A DNA stretch of 48,654 nucleotides. It comes from Candidatus Omnitrophota bacterium. GTDB taxonomy: Bacteria > Omnitrophota > Gorgyraeia > Gygaellales > Profunditerraquicolaceae. Shown here piece after piece: positions 1 to 7,209 of the stretch. Positions within the stretch are counted from its first letter, which is position 1; the number at the start of each line of letters is the position of its first letter. Location of the stretch: assembly GCA_026387315.1 (NCBI GenBank), contig JAPLLY010000056.1, forward strand, positions 1 to 48,654. The letters run 5' to 3'. A program made the position numbers and the translations under genes. Under the pieces are notes generated by a model, which saw only the letters and a program-made list of their open reading frames with translations, did no database searches and was not told the DNA's origin.

Positions 1-962
<962 letters not shown>

Positions 963-1263
963 TCGGTCTCTATCTGATGTGGGCGTTAGGATATTTGAAG
1001 GGGAGTTCTCTTCAGTACGAGAGGACCTAGAGAAACAAACCTATGGTTTTCCGGTTGTCCTGCCAAGGGCAAAGGCCGGGTAGCTATGTTTGGAAGGGAT
1101 AAGCGCTGAAAGCATCTAAGTGCCAAGCCCACCCCAAGACTAAGTATCCCTGTGCCGCAAGGCACTGTAGGCTAGTGGTAGACTACCACTTTAATAGGCG
1201 TAAAGTGTAAGATCCGTAAGGATTTCAGCTAATACGTACTAATCAGCCAATAGGCTTGTCCTT
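963..1263 (+). rRNA. rrl: 23S rRNA, exon 2 (3' end)
   Basis: The exon begins TCGGTCTCTATCTGATGTGGGCG and contains the sarcin-ricin loop AGTACGAGAGGACC near 1015 and the domain VI 3' region ending ...ACTAATCAGCCAATAGGCTTGTCC. The exact 3' end is estimated from the usual terminal helix and may be off by several bases. An 89-nt spacer without a tRNA separates it from 5S rRNA. Confidence 0.93.
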
Positions 1264-1352
1264 AATTTTGTTTCACTTGGGTTATTTGGACGAGTAGTTT
1301 TTGCTCGCATGTTATTAAATCTGTATGTAGTTGTTGATGTTTTTTTATAAAC

Positions 1353-1470
1353 TTGGAGTGCCTTTATCGAGGGGGAAACACCCGTTCCCATTCCGAATAC
1401 GGCCGTTAAGCCCCTCAGAGCTGATGGTAGTGTGTTCGTAAGGACATGTGAGAGTAGGTCGGTGCTCCTA
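1353..1470 (+). rRNA. rrf: 5S rRNA
   Basis: About 118 nt. The terminal helix pairs TTGGAGTGCC (1353-1362) with GGTGCTCCTA (1461-1470), with one mismatch. The conserved core CCCGTTCCCATTCCGAATAC and the motif GAGAGTAGGTCGGTGC are present. It follows 23S directly, as in a normal bacterial rRNA operon. Confidence 0.93.
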
Positions 1471-1519
1471 AATTAAAAAGAAAGCCAGCTATTTGTTTAG
1501 CTGGCTTTCTTTTTAATTT
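1470..1519 (+). terminator. rRNA operon terminator
   Basis: A long hairpin with the stem AAAGAAAGCCAGCTA-type arms around a TTTGTTT loop is flanked by A-rich and T-rich tracts, so it can act in both directions. It lies immediately after 5S rRNA. It is also the outer part of the composite inverted-repeat unit described at 1521. Confidence 0.85.
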
Positions 1520-1520
1520 A

Positions 1521-1579
1521 CACCGCGCGATACAGCAATCGAACTTCACCTTAACCGCATTATTTAGGTTTGAGCGCGG
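1521..1579 (+). repeat. Inverted-repeat unit A of a 1-kb cassette
   Basis: A 59-nt element begins CACCGCGCGATACAGC and ends GAGCGCGG. Its reverse complement recurs at 2521-2578 with four substitutions and one gap. Its ends are complementary (CACCGCGC/GCGCGGTG), so it can fold. A terminator-like hairpin flanked by AAATTAAAAA and TTTTTAATTT adjoins it on the outside, as it does at the partner copy. Confidence 0.8.
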
Positions 1580-1758
1580 TGTCTAAGTTAAAGCCAGTGA
1601 TTAATTTCTCTGGTTTTTTCATTGGAGTCAGGAACTTAAGTCTGCAATTTGTGACTTCAATTTCAAGGTCACAAATTGTGACCACTTCGCGTCTGTCTTG
1701 TCTGTGTTTCTTGGAAACGCCTGGAGGGGTGTCGCGGACTACTGATCCGCATTCTTAA
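1570..1758 (+). pseudogene. Possible remnant of an ORF6N-type DNA-binding protein
   Basis: A 62-codon frame contains NLSLQFVTS followed by RSQIVTTS. This resembles a duplicated form of the segment NLRSQIVTSS seen in ORF6N/KilA-N phage and plasmid regulators. Nothing else of the domain is recognisable, there is no ribosome-binding site, and the frame begins inside inverted-repeat unit A. At DNA level the same place is a near-perfect palindrome, GGTCACAAATTGTGACC, which could be an operator or repeat instead. Either reading is weak. Confidence 0.25.
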
Positions 1759-1879
1759 ATAAATCGCGGATCCTGTCTTGGGTATTTTCTTGCGCTGACG
1801 CACTACGAAAACACCCAAGCCACCCGCGAATACTGTTTGCTCGCGTCTCGCCAGTCCGCTTTAGGGGGTGTATTTTTGG

Positions 1880-1907
1880 TTGACAAGAATGTTGGGAGGC
1901 GTAGAAT
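1880..1907 (+). promoter_or_regulatory. Sigma-70-like promoter for the 1956 gene
   Basis: TTGACA (1880-1885), a 16-nt spacer and TAGAAT (1902-1907) lie about 50 nt before the start codon at 1956. The stretch from 1760 to 1880 holds a hairpin, CTTGGGT...ACACCCAAG, and no recognisable gene. Confidence 0.55.
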
Positions 1908-1955
1908 AAGGTCAATAATGTAAGAGTAACGGAATTTATATTTAAAGGAGTTGAG

Positions 1956-2285
1956 ATGGTTGAATTAAAACGAGATATCTTTAAGACGCGCGAAAAAGTT
2001 TATGAAGAATTTACTCAATATATAGATGAGGCTAACAAAATTTGGTATGGCGTACTTCGTTTAATTATAACATTATCATCGTCATTCTTGGTTTTGACTA
2101 TAGCTTTGGTAGAAAAATTATTTCCTCCTATTGGCGGGGTAATTAATTTGCCTATATTTTTAACAATAAGCTGGATTCTATTGTTTCTTTCCATAATTTT
2201 TGTGACTGGGGACGTCCTGAAAGGGGACACCCTTGGAGTCTCAAGTTTGGGAAGAGTTTGGGACTTAGGTTTTAGAGTGATATAA
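1956..2285 (+). CDS. Hypothetical two-helix membrane protein, tail probably altered by a repeat
   Basis: No family recognised. The 109-residue product has a charged, probably helical N-terminus (1-30) and two hydrophobic segments (about 33-52 and 62-83). AAAGGAG lies just upstream of the ATG. From residue 83 onward the reading frame runs through a GGGGACGTCC/GGGGACACCC palindromic repeat (2202-2266), giving a Gly/Val-rich tail unlike the rest. The original protein therefore probably ended differently and was cut by the repeat. It shares the inverted-repeat cassette with the small membrane protein 21 nt downstream. Confidence 0.6.
   Translation: MVELKRDIFKTREKVYEEFTQYIDEANKIWYGVLRLIITLSSSFLVLTIALVEKLFPPIGGVINLPIFLTISWILLFLSIIFVTGDVLKGDTLGVSSLGRVWDLGFRVI
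2202..2266. repeat. GGGGACGTCC-type repeat inside the end of a coding region
   Basis: GACTGGGGACGTCC is followed by AAGGGGACACCC and TTGGGAAGAGTTTGGGAC. It is built of GGGAC words like the other REP-like families in this window but has a different core. It encodes the unusual last 27 residues of the upstream membrane protein. Confidence 0.5.
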
Positions 2286-2306
2286 TAAAATAAAAAGGAG
2301 GCTCAA

Positions 2307-2495
2307 ATGGAAAACAAGAATACGTGCGTGTGTAATGCGATTTTAAATGGGGTTGGGATATTGTTGCTTTTGGCGGCGGCTTTTGATGTTCTGCCGTTGT
2401 CTGATAATTTGGTGATATTCATTGCTTTAGCTTGCTTTATTGTTAGTGGGATAATTAAGAAAATTGCAAAAGGTACGACTAGCTGTTGTAAATAA
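2307..2495 (+). CDS. Small membrane protein with terminal cysteines, function unknown
   Basis: The 62-residue protein has two hydrophobic helices (about 11-28 and 33-51), a CVC near the N-terminus (Cys7, Cys9) and a CC pair at the C-terminus (Cys60, Cys61). AAAAAGGAGG lies 7-8 nt before the ATG, a strong ribosome-binding site that supports real translation. No family recognised. It is the second gene of the cassette between the inverted repeats. Confidence 0.6.
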   Translation: MENKNTCVCNAILNGVGILLLLAAAFDVLPLSDNLVIFIALACFIVSGIIKKIAKGTTSCCK

Positions 2496-2520
2496 AATAG
2501 GATCAGTGGTGGGTTGGCCG

Positions 2521-2578
2521 CCGCGCTCAAACCTATATGATACGGTTAGGTGAATTTCGATTGCTGTATCGCGCGGTG
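2521..2578 (-). repeat. Inverted-repeat unit B of the 1-kb cassette
   Basis: The reverse complement of unit A (1521-1579), about 54 of 59 positions identical. Together they bracket 1580-2520, which holds two small membrane protein genes and a possible gene remnant. Confidence 0.8.
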
Positions 2579-2580
2579 TT

Positions 2581-2630
2581 AAATTAAAAATCCCACTACT
2601 TAATTTAATGAATGGTGGGATTTTTAATTT
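2581..2630. terminator. Bidirectional hairpin terminator next to unit B
   Basis: AAATTAAAAATCCCAC and its exact complement GTGGGATTTTTAATTT surround an AT-rich loop. The outer AAATTAAAAA/TTTTTAATTT is shared with the terminator after 5S rRNA although the inner stem differs. Confidence 0.75.
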
Positions 2631-2644
2631 AAGGAGGTGGCAAG

Positions 2645-2923
2645 ATGGCGAAATTTTTTATGTATGGAAAGTATACAAAGGAGGCGATAGGGGATATCTC
2701 GGCCGATAGAACTAAGAAGGCGCTTGATGCGATAGCCAAGGCTGGCGGTAAGGTAAATTCCATGTATGCGCTTCTGGGCAAATACGACATAGTGCTTATT
2801 ACGGATTTTCCCGGAGTTACGGAAGTAATGAAGGCTTCAGTCGCGTTAAATATGCTGACTAATATCTCCTTCACCAGTTTTCCCGCAATTACCATGGAGG
2901 AATTTGATAAGGTTATTGCGTAA
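2645..2923 (+). CDS. GYD domain protein
   Basis: A 92-residue protein that matches the GYD family in length and pattern: MAKFFMYGKYT at the start, a Gly-Gly turn at 34-35, and GKYDIVLITDFP (45-56) holding the GxYD signature. The family has a ferredoxin-like, dimeric alpha/beta fold, and its function is mostly unknown. AAGGAGGTGG sits directly before the ATG. It stands alone between two hairpins. Confidence 0.85.
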   Translation: MAKFFMYGKYTKEAIGDISADRTKKALDAIAKAGGKVNSMYALLGKYDIVLITDFPGVTEVMKASVALNMLTNISFTSFPAITMEEFDKVIA

Positions 2924-2928
2924 GGAAA

Positions 2929-2963
2929 GACACCCGGCGTTAAGCGGAATTGCGCTAGTGTGC
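2929..2963. repeat. GACACC...GCGC repeat, degenerate copy
   Basis: GACACCCGGCGTTAAGCGGA followed by ATTGCGCTAGTGT. It belongs to the same family as copies at 5250 and 6696-6831 and, loosely, units A and B. Confidence 0.6.
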
Positions 2964-2995
2964 TTTCGCAAGCAAAGGAGACGGTTATAATTTCC

Positions 2996-3030
2996 AGAAC
3001 TCCCAAGTCCTAAAAAAGCTTGGGAGTTCT
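2996..3030. terminator. Perfect hairpin AGAACTCCCAAG/CTTGGGAGTTCT
   Basis: A 12-bp perfect stem with an A-rich loop. No T-run follows on either strand, so it may be a repeat rather than an intrinsic terminator. Confidence 0.5.
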
Positions 3031-3076
3031 GATCTATAGATGTATAATAAAAACACAGTCTGAGAGGGCAGGTTAT

Positions 3077-3295
3077 ATGTTTAGTATTGGAAAGATACTA
3101 GTATTTCTCGGTATCTTTATGATCTTATTTGGGCTATTTTTTATGTTAGCCGGAAAAATCCCCCACCTAGGCAAACTTCCGGGTGATATCGCAATTCACA
3201 CAAAAAGATTCCATTTCTACTTTCCACTGGCAACTTCTTTAATTATTAGTCCTTTACTTACAATTATTATAAACGTAGTCTTTAGGCACAAATAA
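3077..3295 (+). CDS. DUF2905 family small membrane protein
   Basis: A 72-residue protein with two membrane helices (about 3-25 and 47-70) and the family signature GKLPGDI (32-38), followed by FYFPLATSLIISPLL. The function of DUF2905 is unknown. The frame is open further upstream to 3020 but runs back through the preceding hairpin, so the ATG at 3077 is preferred, with the weak site GGGCAGG before it. Confidence 0.85.
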   Translation: MFSIGKILVFLGIFMILFGLFFMLAGKIPHLGKLPGDIAIHTKRFHFYFPLATSLIISPLLTIIINVVFRHK

Positions 3296-3429
3296 GGGTT
3301 TCGGCGGCGCAGCGCTTAATTTTAATTCCGCAAAAGTTAAGGTTAAGATAAGTTATAAAAAAATGTGATTGTTTCTGTTTTTGGATTCAAGGTGTTGGGT
3401 GAGATGATTTTGGCAATTTGGACTTTAAA

Positions 3430-4089
3430 ATGAAAAAAAGCGAACGTGTTTTGACGGCAGCGCAGGCTAAGGCTTTAGATAAAAGGGCGCAGAAAGAATT
3501 TGGTATCTCTACGCTTATTTTGATGGAGAATGCCGGACGGGCAGTAATGGAAGAGGCATTAAAAATTCTAAAAAGTAGCCAGGGTAAGGTTGCGGTATTT
3601 TGTGGCATGGGTAATAATGGTGGAGATGGATTTTGCGCGGCCAGGCATTTATTAACAGCAGGTTTTAAGCCGGATGTATATTTAACCGGAAAAGTAAGTG
3701 ACGTGGAAAATGAAGCCAAGATTAATTTAAGCATCCTATTAAGATTAAAACAAAAAATTACGGAAATTAAACCTCGGAATCTCAGTCTTTTAAAAAAAAG
3801 AATAGAAAGATCCAGCTTAATTATCGATGCGCTTTTAGGGGTGGGAGCCAGGGGCCAAATAAGGCCTGGTTATCAGAAAATTATAGATATAATTAACTCT
3901 TCAGATATTTATGTTTTATCAGTAGATATTCCTTCTGGGTTAGATGCCACGACTGGAAAAGTATTGGGCCGTTGTATAAAGGCAGATAAAACTATTACCT
4001 TTGTTTGTAAAAAGCGCGGTATGGTTTACGGAGAAGGGGAAAAACATTGCGGGAAGGTTTTAGTCAGAACCATCGGAATCCCCTTATAA
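3430..4089 (+). CDS. nnrE: NAD(P)H-hydrate epimerase (YjeF N-terminal domain)
   Basis: Interconverts R and S forms of damaged, hydrated NAD(P)H so that the S-specific dehydratase can repair it. Of 219 residues, MENAGR (32-37), the phosphate-binding GNNGGDG (61-67), DALLG (133-137) and VDIPSGLD (165-172) are the family motifs. The length equals the epimerase domain alone; the NnrD dehydratase domain often fused to it is absent from the window. The ATG at 3430 is chosen; a TTG at 3418 would add four residues, and neither has a clear ribosome-binding site. Confidence 0.9.
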   Translation: MKKSERVLTAAQAKALDKRAQKEFGISTLILMENAGRAVMEEALKILKSSQGKVAVFCGMGNNGGDGFCAARHLLTAGFKPDVYLTGKVSDVENEAKINLSILLRLKQKITEIKPRNLSLLKKRIERSSLIIDALLGVGARGQIRPGYQKIIDIINSSDIYVLSVDIPSGLDATTGKVLGRCIKADKTITFVCKKRGMVYGEGEKHCGKVLVRTIGIPL

Positions 4090-4092
4090 TCA

Positions 4093-4121
4093 TTGACAAT
4101 TGGCAGCCAGCTTGTTATGAT
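4093..4121 (+). promoter_or_regulatory. Strong sigma-70-like promoter for the secreted protein gene
   Basis: TTGACA (4093-4098), a 17-nt spacer and TATGAT (4116-4121). This is the best consensus promoter in the arm. It starts just after the nnrE stop and gives a leader of about 55 nt. Confidence 0.7.
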
Positions 4122-4182
4122 TGTTTAATAGTTTTCATTCCTGCATTAAAACAATTAATTAAAAGAGAGGAGGTGAATAGAA

Positions 4183-4620
4183 ATGAAGAAAGTGCTTTTT
4201 GTGCTTATGGCTTTTTGTTTTGTTAGTTCTTTAGTTTTTGCTGCTGAGTCTACTGTTACAACTACTACTACGAAAGCAGCTACCCCTGCTACTACAGCCG
4301 TGACTATGAATGTAGCTGTAACTATACCTGAAATAATAGCCTTAAAGGGTGATGTTATTGACAACATGTGCGCGGGTGCTAACAAAGATAATCTGGTGGA
4401 ATTTGTCAAAACGCATACTAAGGAGTGTGCTTTAAAACCCGGATGCATGGATAGCGGTTATTCTGTTTTTGTCGATGGTAAACTTTATGCATTTGACAAA
4501 GATTCAAGCGCCAAAGTAGCGGAATTTTTAAAGCAAGCTGACAGCAAGCTGCAGGTAATAATTACTGCCAAGCAGGTTGGCGATGAGTTGAGCTTAGTCT
4601 CAATCGAAAACCAGAAATAA
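4183..4620 (+). CDS. Secreted protein with Thr-rich linker and three cysteines
   Basis: The 145-residue precursor has a signal peptide (1-20, ending LVFA) and a Thr/Ala-rich stretch (22-42). The folded part contains GDVIDNMCAG (56-65), THTKECALKPGCMDSGYSVFVDGKLYAF (78-105) and a C-terminal lysine-rich beta/alpha segment. Cys63, Cys82 and Cys88 are the only cysteines of the mature protein and could bind metal or haem, or form a disulfide; this is inference. I know of no characterised family. It has its own strong promoter, a GAGGAGGTG ribosome site and a terminator, so it is a single-gene, probably well expressed unit acting outside the cytoplasmic membrane. Confidence 0.8.
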   Translation: MKKVLFVLMAFCFVSSLVFAAESTVTTTTTKAATPATTAVTMNVAVTIPEIIALKGDVIDNMCAGANKDNLVEFVKTHTKECALKPGCMDSGYSVFVDGKLYAFDKDSSAKVAEFLKQADSKLQVIITAKQVGDELSLVSIENQK

Positions 4621-4647
4621 TCTATTTTTTTTTCAGATATAAATAAA

Positions 4648-4684
4648 ACGGCCTCTTTTGAGATTCAAGAGAGGCTGTTTTTTT
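4648..4684 (+). terminator. Intrinsic terminator of the secreted protein gene
   Basis: ACGGCCTCTTTT pairs with AAGAGAGGCTGT (including G-U pairs) and is followed by seven T. The preceding T-run suggests it may also work on the other strand. Confidence 0.8.
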
Positions 4685-4759
4685 AAGGCCAAGATGTTTT
4701 TTAACCAGTAGTAGGTGCTATTGCTTTAATCTTAAACCCATAAATAGTTATAATATTAC

Positions 4760-4787
4760 TGGACAAGTCTAGGAAATGTGTTACACT
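4760..4787 (+). promoter_or_regulatory. Promoter-like site ahead of the first cold-shock gene
   Basis: TGGACA (4760-4765), 16 nt, TACACT (4782-4787). Transcription from here would give a leader of about 195 nt for the gene at 4991, passing through a terminator hairpin and a large palindrome. Confidence 0.45.
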
Positions 4788-4822
4788 TAAACAGTAGTGA
4801 ATAAAGGATTAGATGTTTGTAG

Positions 4823-4860
4823 GCCGTGAGGTTTAGAAAACTAACCTTCACGGTTTTTTT
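4823..4860 (+). terminator. Hairpin plus T-run in the cold-shock leader (terminator or attenuator)
   Basis: CCGTGAGGTTTAG...CTAACCTTCACGG is a near-perfect stem followed by eight T. With the promoter-like site 40 nt upstream it would release a short RNA of about 65 nt, or attenuate the cold-shock gene. Confidence 0.65.
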
Positions 4861-4863
4861 TCT

Positions 4864-4950
4864 GCCGCCCTTCGACAAGAAATAGAGATTTTTATATCTT
4901 GCTCAGGGTGGCGGTGAGCGAGCCCGCGAAGCGGGCTAAGTCGAACCGCC
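4864..4950. repeat. TTCGAC-GCTC-GAGC-GTCGAA palindromic repeat
   Basis: The words TTCGAC (4871), GCTC (4901), GAGC (4916) and GTCGAA (4940) form nested complementary pairs. A second hairpin, AGCCCGC GAA GCGGGCT, lies inside. The same architecture occurs in two tandem copies within rsmD. Confidence 0.7.
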
Positions 4951-4990
4951 GTTATTTGCTAAAATTCTAGAGGAAAGGGGGTAGTAAATA

Positions 4991-5191
4991 ATGGCAAAGG
5001 GAAAAGTAAAGTGGTTTTCAGACCAAAAAGGTTTTGGGTTTATCACACCTGAATCCGGTAGCGATGTATTTGTTCATCACAGCGCAATCCAGGGTGAAGG
5101 TTACAAGTCTTTAGCTGAGGGTCAGGATGTTGAGTTCAACATCGAGAAGGGACCAAAAGGCGAACAGGCTACTAATGTAGTCAAGCTGTAA
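4991..5191 (+). CDS. Cold-shock protein, CspA family
   Basis: A 66-residue, single cold-shock-domain nucleic-acid-binding protein that melts RNA structure. KVKWF at 5-9, RNP1 KGFGFI (13-18) and RNP2 VFVHH (26-30) are all intact, and the length is typical. GAGGAAAGGGGG precedes the ATG by about 10 nt. Its long leader with a terminator hairpin recalls the structured leaders of cspA-type genes; control by temperature is possible but not shown. It has its own terminator. Confidence 0.95.
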   Translation: MAKGKVKWFSDQKGFGFITPESGSDVFVHHSAIQGEGYKSLAEGQDVEFNIEKGPKGEQATNVVKL

Positions 5192-5200
5192 AACTAAACC

Positions 5201-5243
5201 AAAAATAGCCTGGCTTCTATAACTAGAGGCCAGGCTATTTTTT
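5201..5243 (+). terminator. Intrinsic terminator of the cold-shock gene
   Basis: AAAAATAGCCTGGC pairs with GCCAGGCTATTTTTTT, a strong stem with a T-run. Confidence 0.85.
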
Positions 5244-5249
5244 TAAAAT

Positions 5250-5287
5250 GACACCCCGCGCTAAGCGGATTTGCGCCGGTGTTATGT
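5250..5287. repeat. GACACCCCGCGC...GCGCCGGTGT repeat
   Basis: A palindromic intergenic repeat beginning GACACCCCGCGCTAAGCGGA. It lies just upstream of the ribosome-binding site of the next gene. Confidence 0.65.
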
Positions 5288-5306
5288 CTCTACATAAGGA
5301 GGCCAA

Positions 5307-5507
5307 ATGAATACAGGGAAAATTAAAAAATTAGTCAGGGACAGAGGATTTGGTTTTATCAGTGATACCGATGGCCGGGAACTGTTTTTTCACCAGAATA
5401 GCTTGGTGGAGACAAAATTTGACGCTCTAAGTGAGGAACAATCAGTTACTTATGATGTTGAAAAATCTGATAAAGGCCCGCGGGCAATTAATGTGCATGT
5501 TGTTTAA
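5307..5507 (+). CDS. Divergent cold-shock-domain protein
   Basis: The 66-residue protein has RNP1 RGFGFI (13-18) and RNP2 LFFHQ (26-30), so it is a cold-shock domain. The surface aromatic KWF found at the start of the fold in CspA is replaced by KKLV, and the VHH by FHQ, so RNA affinity may differ from its neighbour. ATAAGGAGG precedes the ATG. It lies 115 nt after the CspA-type gene but beyond that gene's terminator, so the two are probably expressed separately. Confidence 0.88.
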   Translation: MNTGKIKKLVRDRGFGFISDTDGRELFFHQNSLVETKFDALSEEQSVTYDVEKSDKGPRAINVHVV

Positions 5508-5513
5508 AATTAC

Positions 5514-5541
5514 TTGGGATTTATAGTAAAAAGCGTATAAT
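5514..5541 (+). promoter_or_regulatory. Promoter giving a leaderless ykgJ mRNA
   Basis: TTGGGA (5514-5519), 16 nt, then a perfect TATAAT (5536-5541). The ATG at 5549 falls where transcription should begin, and there is no ribosome-binding site. Confidence 0.6.
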
Positions 5542-5548
5542 ATAGTTT

Positions 5549-5938
5549 ATGGAAAAAACTAAAACTAAAACTAAAGAAATAATTATTGATTGTCTTAAAT
5601 GTAGAAATCAGGCAGATTGCTGCAGGTTTGGGGCCTGGATTGATTTAGAGGAGGCTAAAAAGATATTGTCTTTGGGGATAAAAGGCGATTTCTTCCATTT
5701 AGAATTAGACAAAGATTTTCCTTCCGGATATAAAGTCGGCACCAGCTATGAAGATGAGCAATGTGCTTTTCAGGATCTTGATGGTTTGTGCAGAATACAC
5801 AAAATTGATTATGCCTTTAAGCCGGTAACTTGCAAAGAATTCCCTTATGAAGGCGATAAAATTTCCCCGATTGCTAAAGTGCTATGTGTTGAGCATAAAT
5901 CCAGGCTCAAGAAGGCTAAAGCTGGTAAGAAAAAATAG
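5549..5938 (+). CDS. YkgJ family cysteine-cluster protein
   Basis: A 129-residue protein of the putative zinc/iron-chelating CxxCxxxCC family. Cysteines at 15, 18, 24 and 25 form the N-terminal cluster CLKCRNQADCC; Cys72, Cys81, Cys95 (within KPVTCKEFPYE) and Cys113 complete the usual set of eight. The metal and the biological role are unknown in the family. It is probably translated from a leaderless message. Its stop overlaps a possible GTG of the next gene, so the two are likely co-transcribed. Confidence 0.88.
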   Translation: MEKTKTKTKEIIIDCLKCRNQADCCRFGAWIDLEEAKKILSLGIKGDFFHLELDKDFPSGYKVGTSYEDEQCAFQDLDGLCRIHKIDYAFKPVTCKEFPYEGDKISPIAKVLCVEHKSRLKKAKAGKKK

Positions 5939-5940
5939 TG

Positions 5941-6174
5941 ATGGATAATCAAAATCAGCCGAAATGGTATTTTAAAACCTGGTCGTTAGTTGCTTCCTTC
6001 TTGTGCATAGGGCCATTTATGCTACCCTTAGTTTGGGCCAACCCCCGATTTAGTAAAAAATCCAAGATAATTATTACCGTAGGGGTTCTTATTATAACTT
6101 ACGTCTTAACTGAATTATTAGTAAAATCACTAAAAACTATTTCTAGTTATTATCAGGTGCCTTTAGAAATTTAA
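5941..6174 (+). CDS. Small two-helix membrane protein
   Basis: A 77-residue protein with N-terminal KWYFKTWSLV, a helix at about 14-33, a positively charged loop NPRFSKKSK (34-42) and a second helix at about 43-62. The same layout occurs in many unannotated bacterial membrane proteins; function unknown. The ATG two bases after the ykgJ stop is chosen; a GTG immediately before it overlaps the stop. Confidence 0.7.
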   Translation: MDNQNQPKWYFKTWSLVASFLCIGPFMLPLVWANPRFSKKSKIIITVGVLIITYVLTELLVKSLKTISSYYQVPLEI

Positions 6175-6212
6175 ATTTTTTAAACTGCGATTTGAAATAA
6201 ACTTAATCAAAT

Positions 6213-6650
6213 ATGAAATATACCAAAGGGACAATCGGTAGGGTTTTTCTGGTAAAATTTGATGATGATGATATTTTAATCGATAACTTAAGCGGCTTGA
6301 CTAAGCAAGAGCAAATTAAAGCCGCCACCGTAATTTTTATCGGCGCGCTTAAGCAGGGGGATTTAGTCACGGGCCCTAAGAAGCCGGTTATTCCGCCAGA
6401 GCCGAATAAAGTGGTTTTTAAGGATGGCTGGGAGGTCATGGGAATCGGCACGATTTTTACAAATTCTAAAGGGCCGCAAATACATATTCATGCCAGTATA
6501 GGCAAAAAGAATAAGGTTCTGACTGGCTGCTTACGTGGCAAGTCAAAAGTATTTCTCGTCATTGAGGCAGTGATTCTGGAGTTAAAAGGAATAAAAGCGA
6601 GCAAGGATATTGATCCTAAAACCGGGCTTAATTTATTAAGAATTATTTAA
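6213..6650 (+). CDS. PPC/DUF296 domain protein
   Basis: A 145-residue protein with the plant-and-prokaryote-conserved fold: MKYTKGTIGRVFLVKFDDDDIL at the start, IFIGALKQGD (41-50), the metal-site-like HIHAS (91-95) and the closing GCLRGKSKVFLVIEAVI (105-121). Family members form trimers; in plants the domain accompanies AT-hook DNA binding, while bacterial roles are unclear. No ribosome-binding site is obvious; it lies 38 nt after the membrane protein gene. Confidence 0.82.
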   Translation: MKYTKGTIGRVFLVKFDDDDILIDNLSGLTKQEQIKAATVIFIGALKQGDLVTGPKKPVIPPEPNKVVFKDGWEVMGIGTIFTNSKGPQIHIHASIGKKNKVLTGCLRGKSKVFLVIEAVILELKGIKASKDIDPKTGLNLLRII

Positions 6651-6695
6651 TTTAAAACCGGTTTAAATATTCTTTAGGCATTTATAATATTCAAT

Positions 6696-6831
6696 AGACA
6701 CCCTGCGCTTATCAGGCATCTGGCCCTTAATGGAATTGGGCCGGTGTCCGACTCGTGGCGGAGAATCGCGCGGGTGTTGTCTTGGTAGACATAGACACCC
6801 CGCGCTTATTGGAATCGCGCGGGTGTTGTTT
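6696..6831. repeat. Tandem GACACC...GCGCGGGTGT repeats
   Basis: Two palindromic copies (about 6698-6751 and 6789-6825) and a half copy between them. The segment ATCGCGCGGGTGTTGT occurs twice, about 55 nt apart. An open frame runs through the array into the next gene, but it is repeat-derived. Confidence 0.7.
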
Positions 6832-6850
6832 TGGTAGAAAAGGAGAAGAT

Positions 6851-7174
6851 GTGGATTTTAATACAATTAGAAAAGATATGAAGATGTTTAGTTTTGAAGC
6901 TCTGCGTACTGATTGTGATAATTTTTTTGAGGGGGTTATTATTCAGCAGGAGCTGGATAAACTTAATGTGCAATTGAAGAGTTTATTGGGGGATCCGGTT
7001 TATCCTTCGAAGAATAGGCTGGCGCATAAAGTACGCCAAACAGTAGATGGGTTCGGCGGGGTGATGTCAGGCCAGACATTGTATTATAAAGATTTAGGTA
7101 CAGACAGTATCCTTGCTATGCTTTGGCCCTGGAAAGATGGCCAGCGCACTACGATAAAAATTATTCAACAATAA
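6851..7174 (+). CDS. Hypothetical 107-residue protein
   Basis: No family recognised. A GTG at 6851 is preferred because AAAAGGAG lies 5-12 nt before it; the longer open frame to 6755 only translates the palindromic repeat array. The protein begins MDFNTIRKDMKMFSFEAL, has an acidic helical first half and a basic second half with a Gly-Gly turn (DGFGG) and a Trp-Pro-Trp near the C-terminus. It looks soluble. Confidence 0.6.
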   Translation: MDFNTIRKDMKMFSFEALRTDCDNFFEGVIIQQELDKLNVQLKSLLGDPVYPSKNRLAHKVRQTVDGFGGVMSGQTLYYKDLGTDSILAMLWPWKDGQRTTIKIIQQ

Positions 7175-7209
7175 TTATGAGTTTTACATATAAGGTTTGA
7201 TTTAGCGAA

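Noticed and set aside
1264-1352. tRNA gene in the 23S-5S spacer
   Set aside because: Only 89 AT-rich nt with no cloverleaf or T-loop sequence.
1521-2578. Integron attC or gene-cassette reading of the CACCGCGC inverted repeats
   Set aside because: The GTTRRRY/RYYYAAC core sites are absent and no integrase is present.
6755-6850. N-terminal extension of the 6851 gene
   Set aside because: It translates a tandem palindromic repeat, while a good ribosome-binding site precedes the GTG at 6851.
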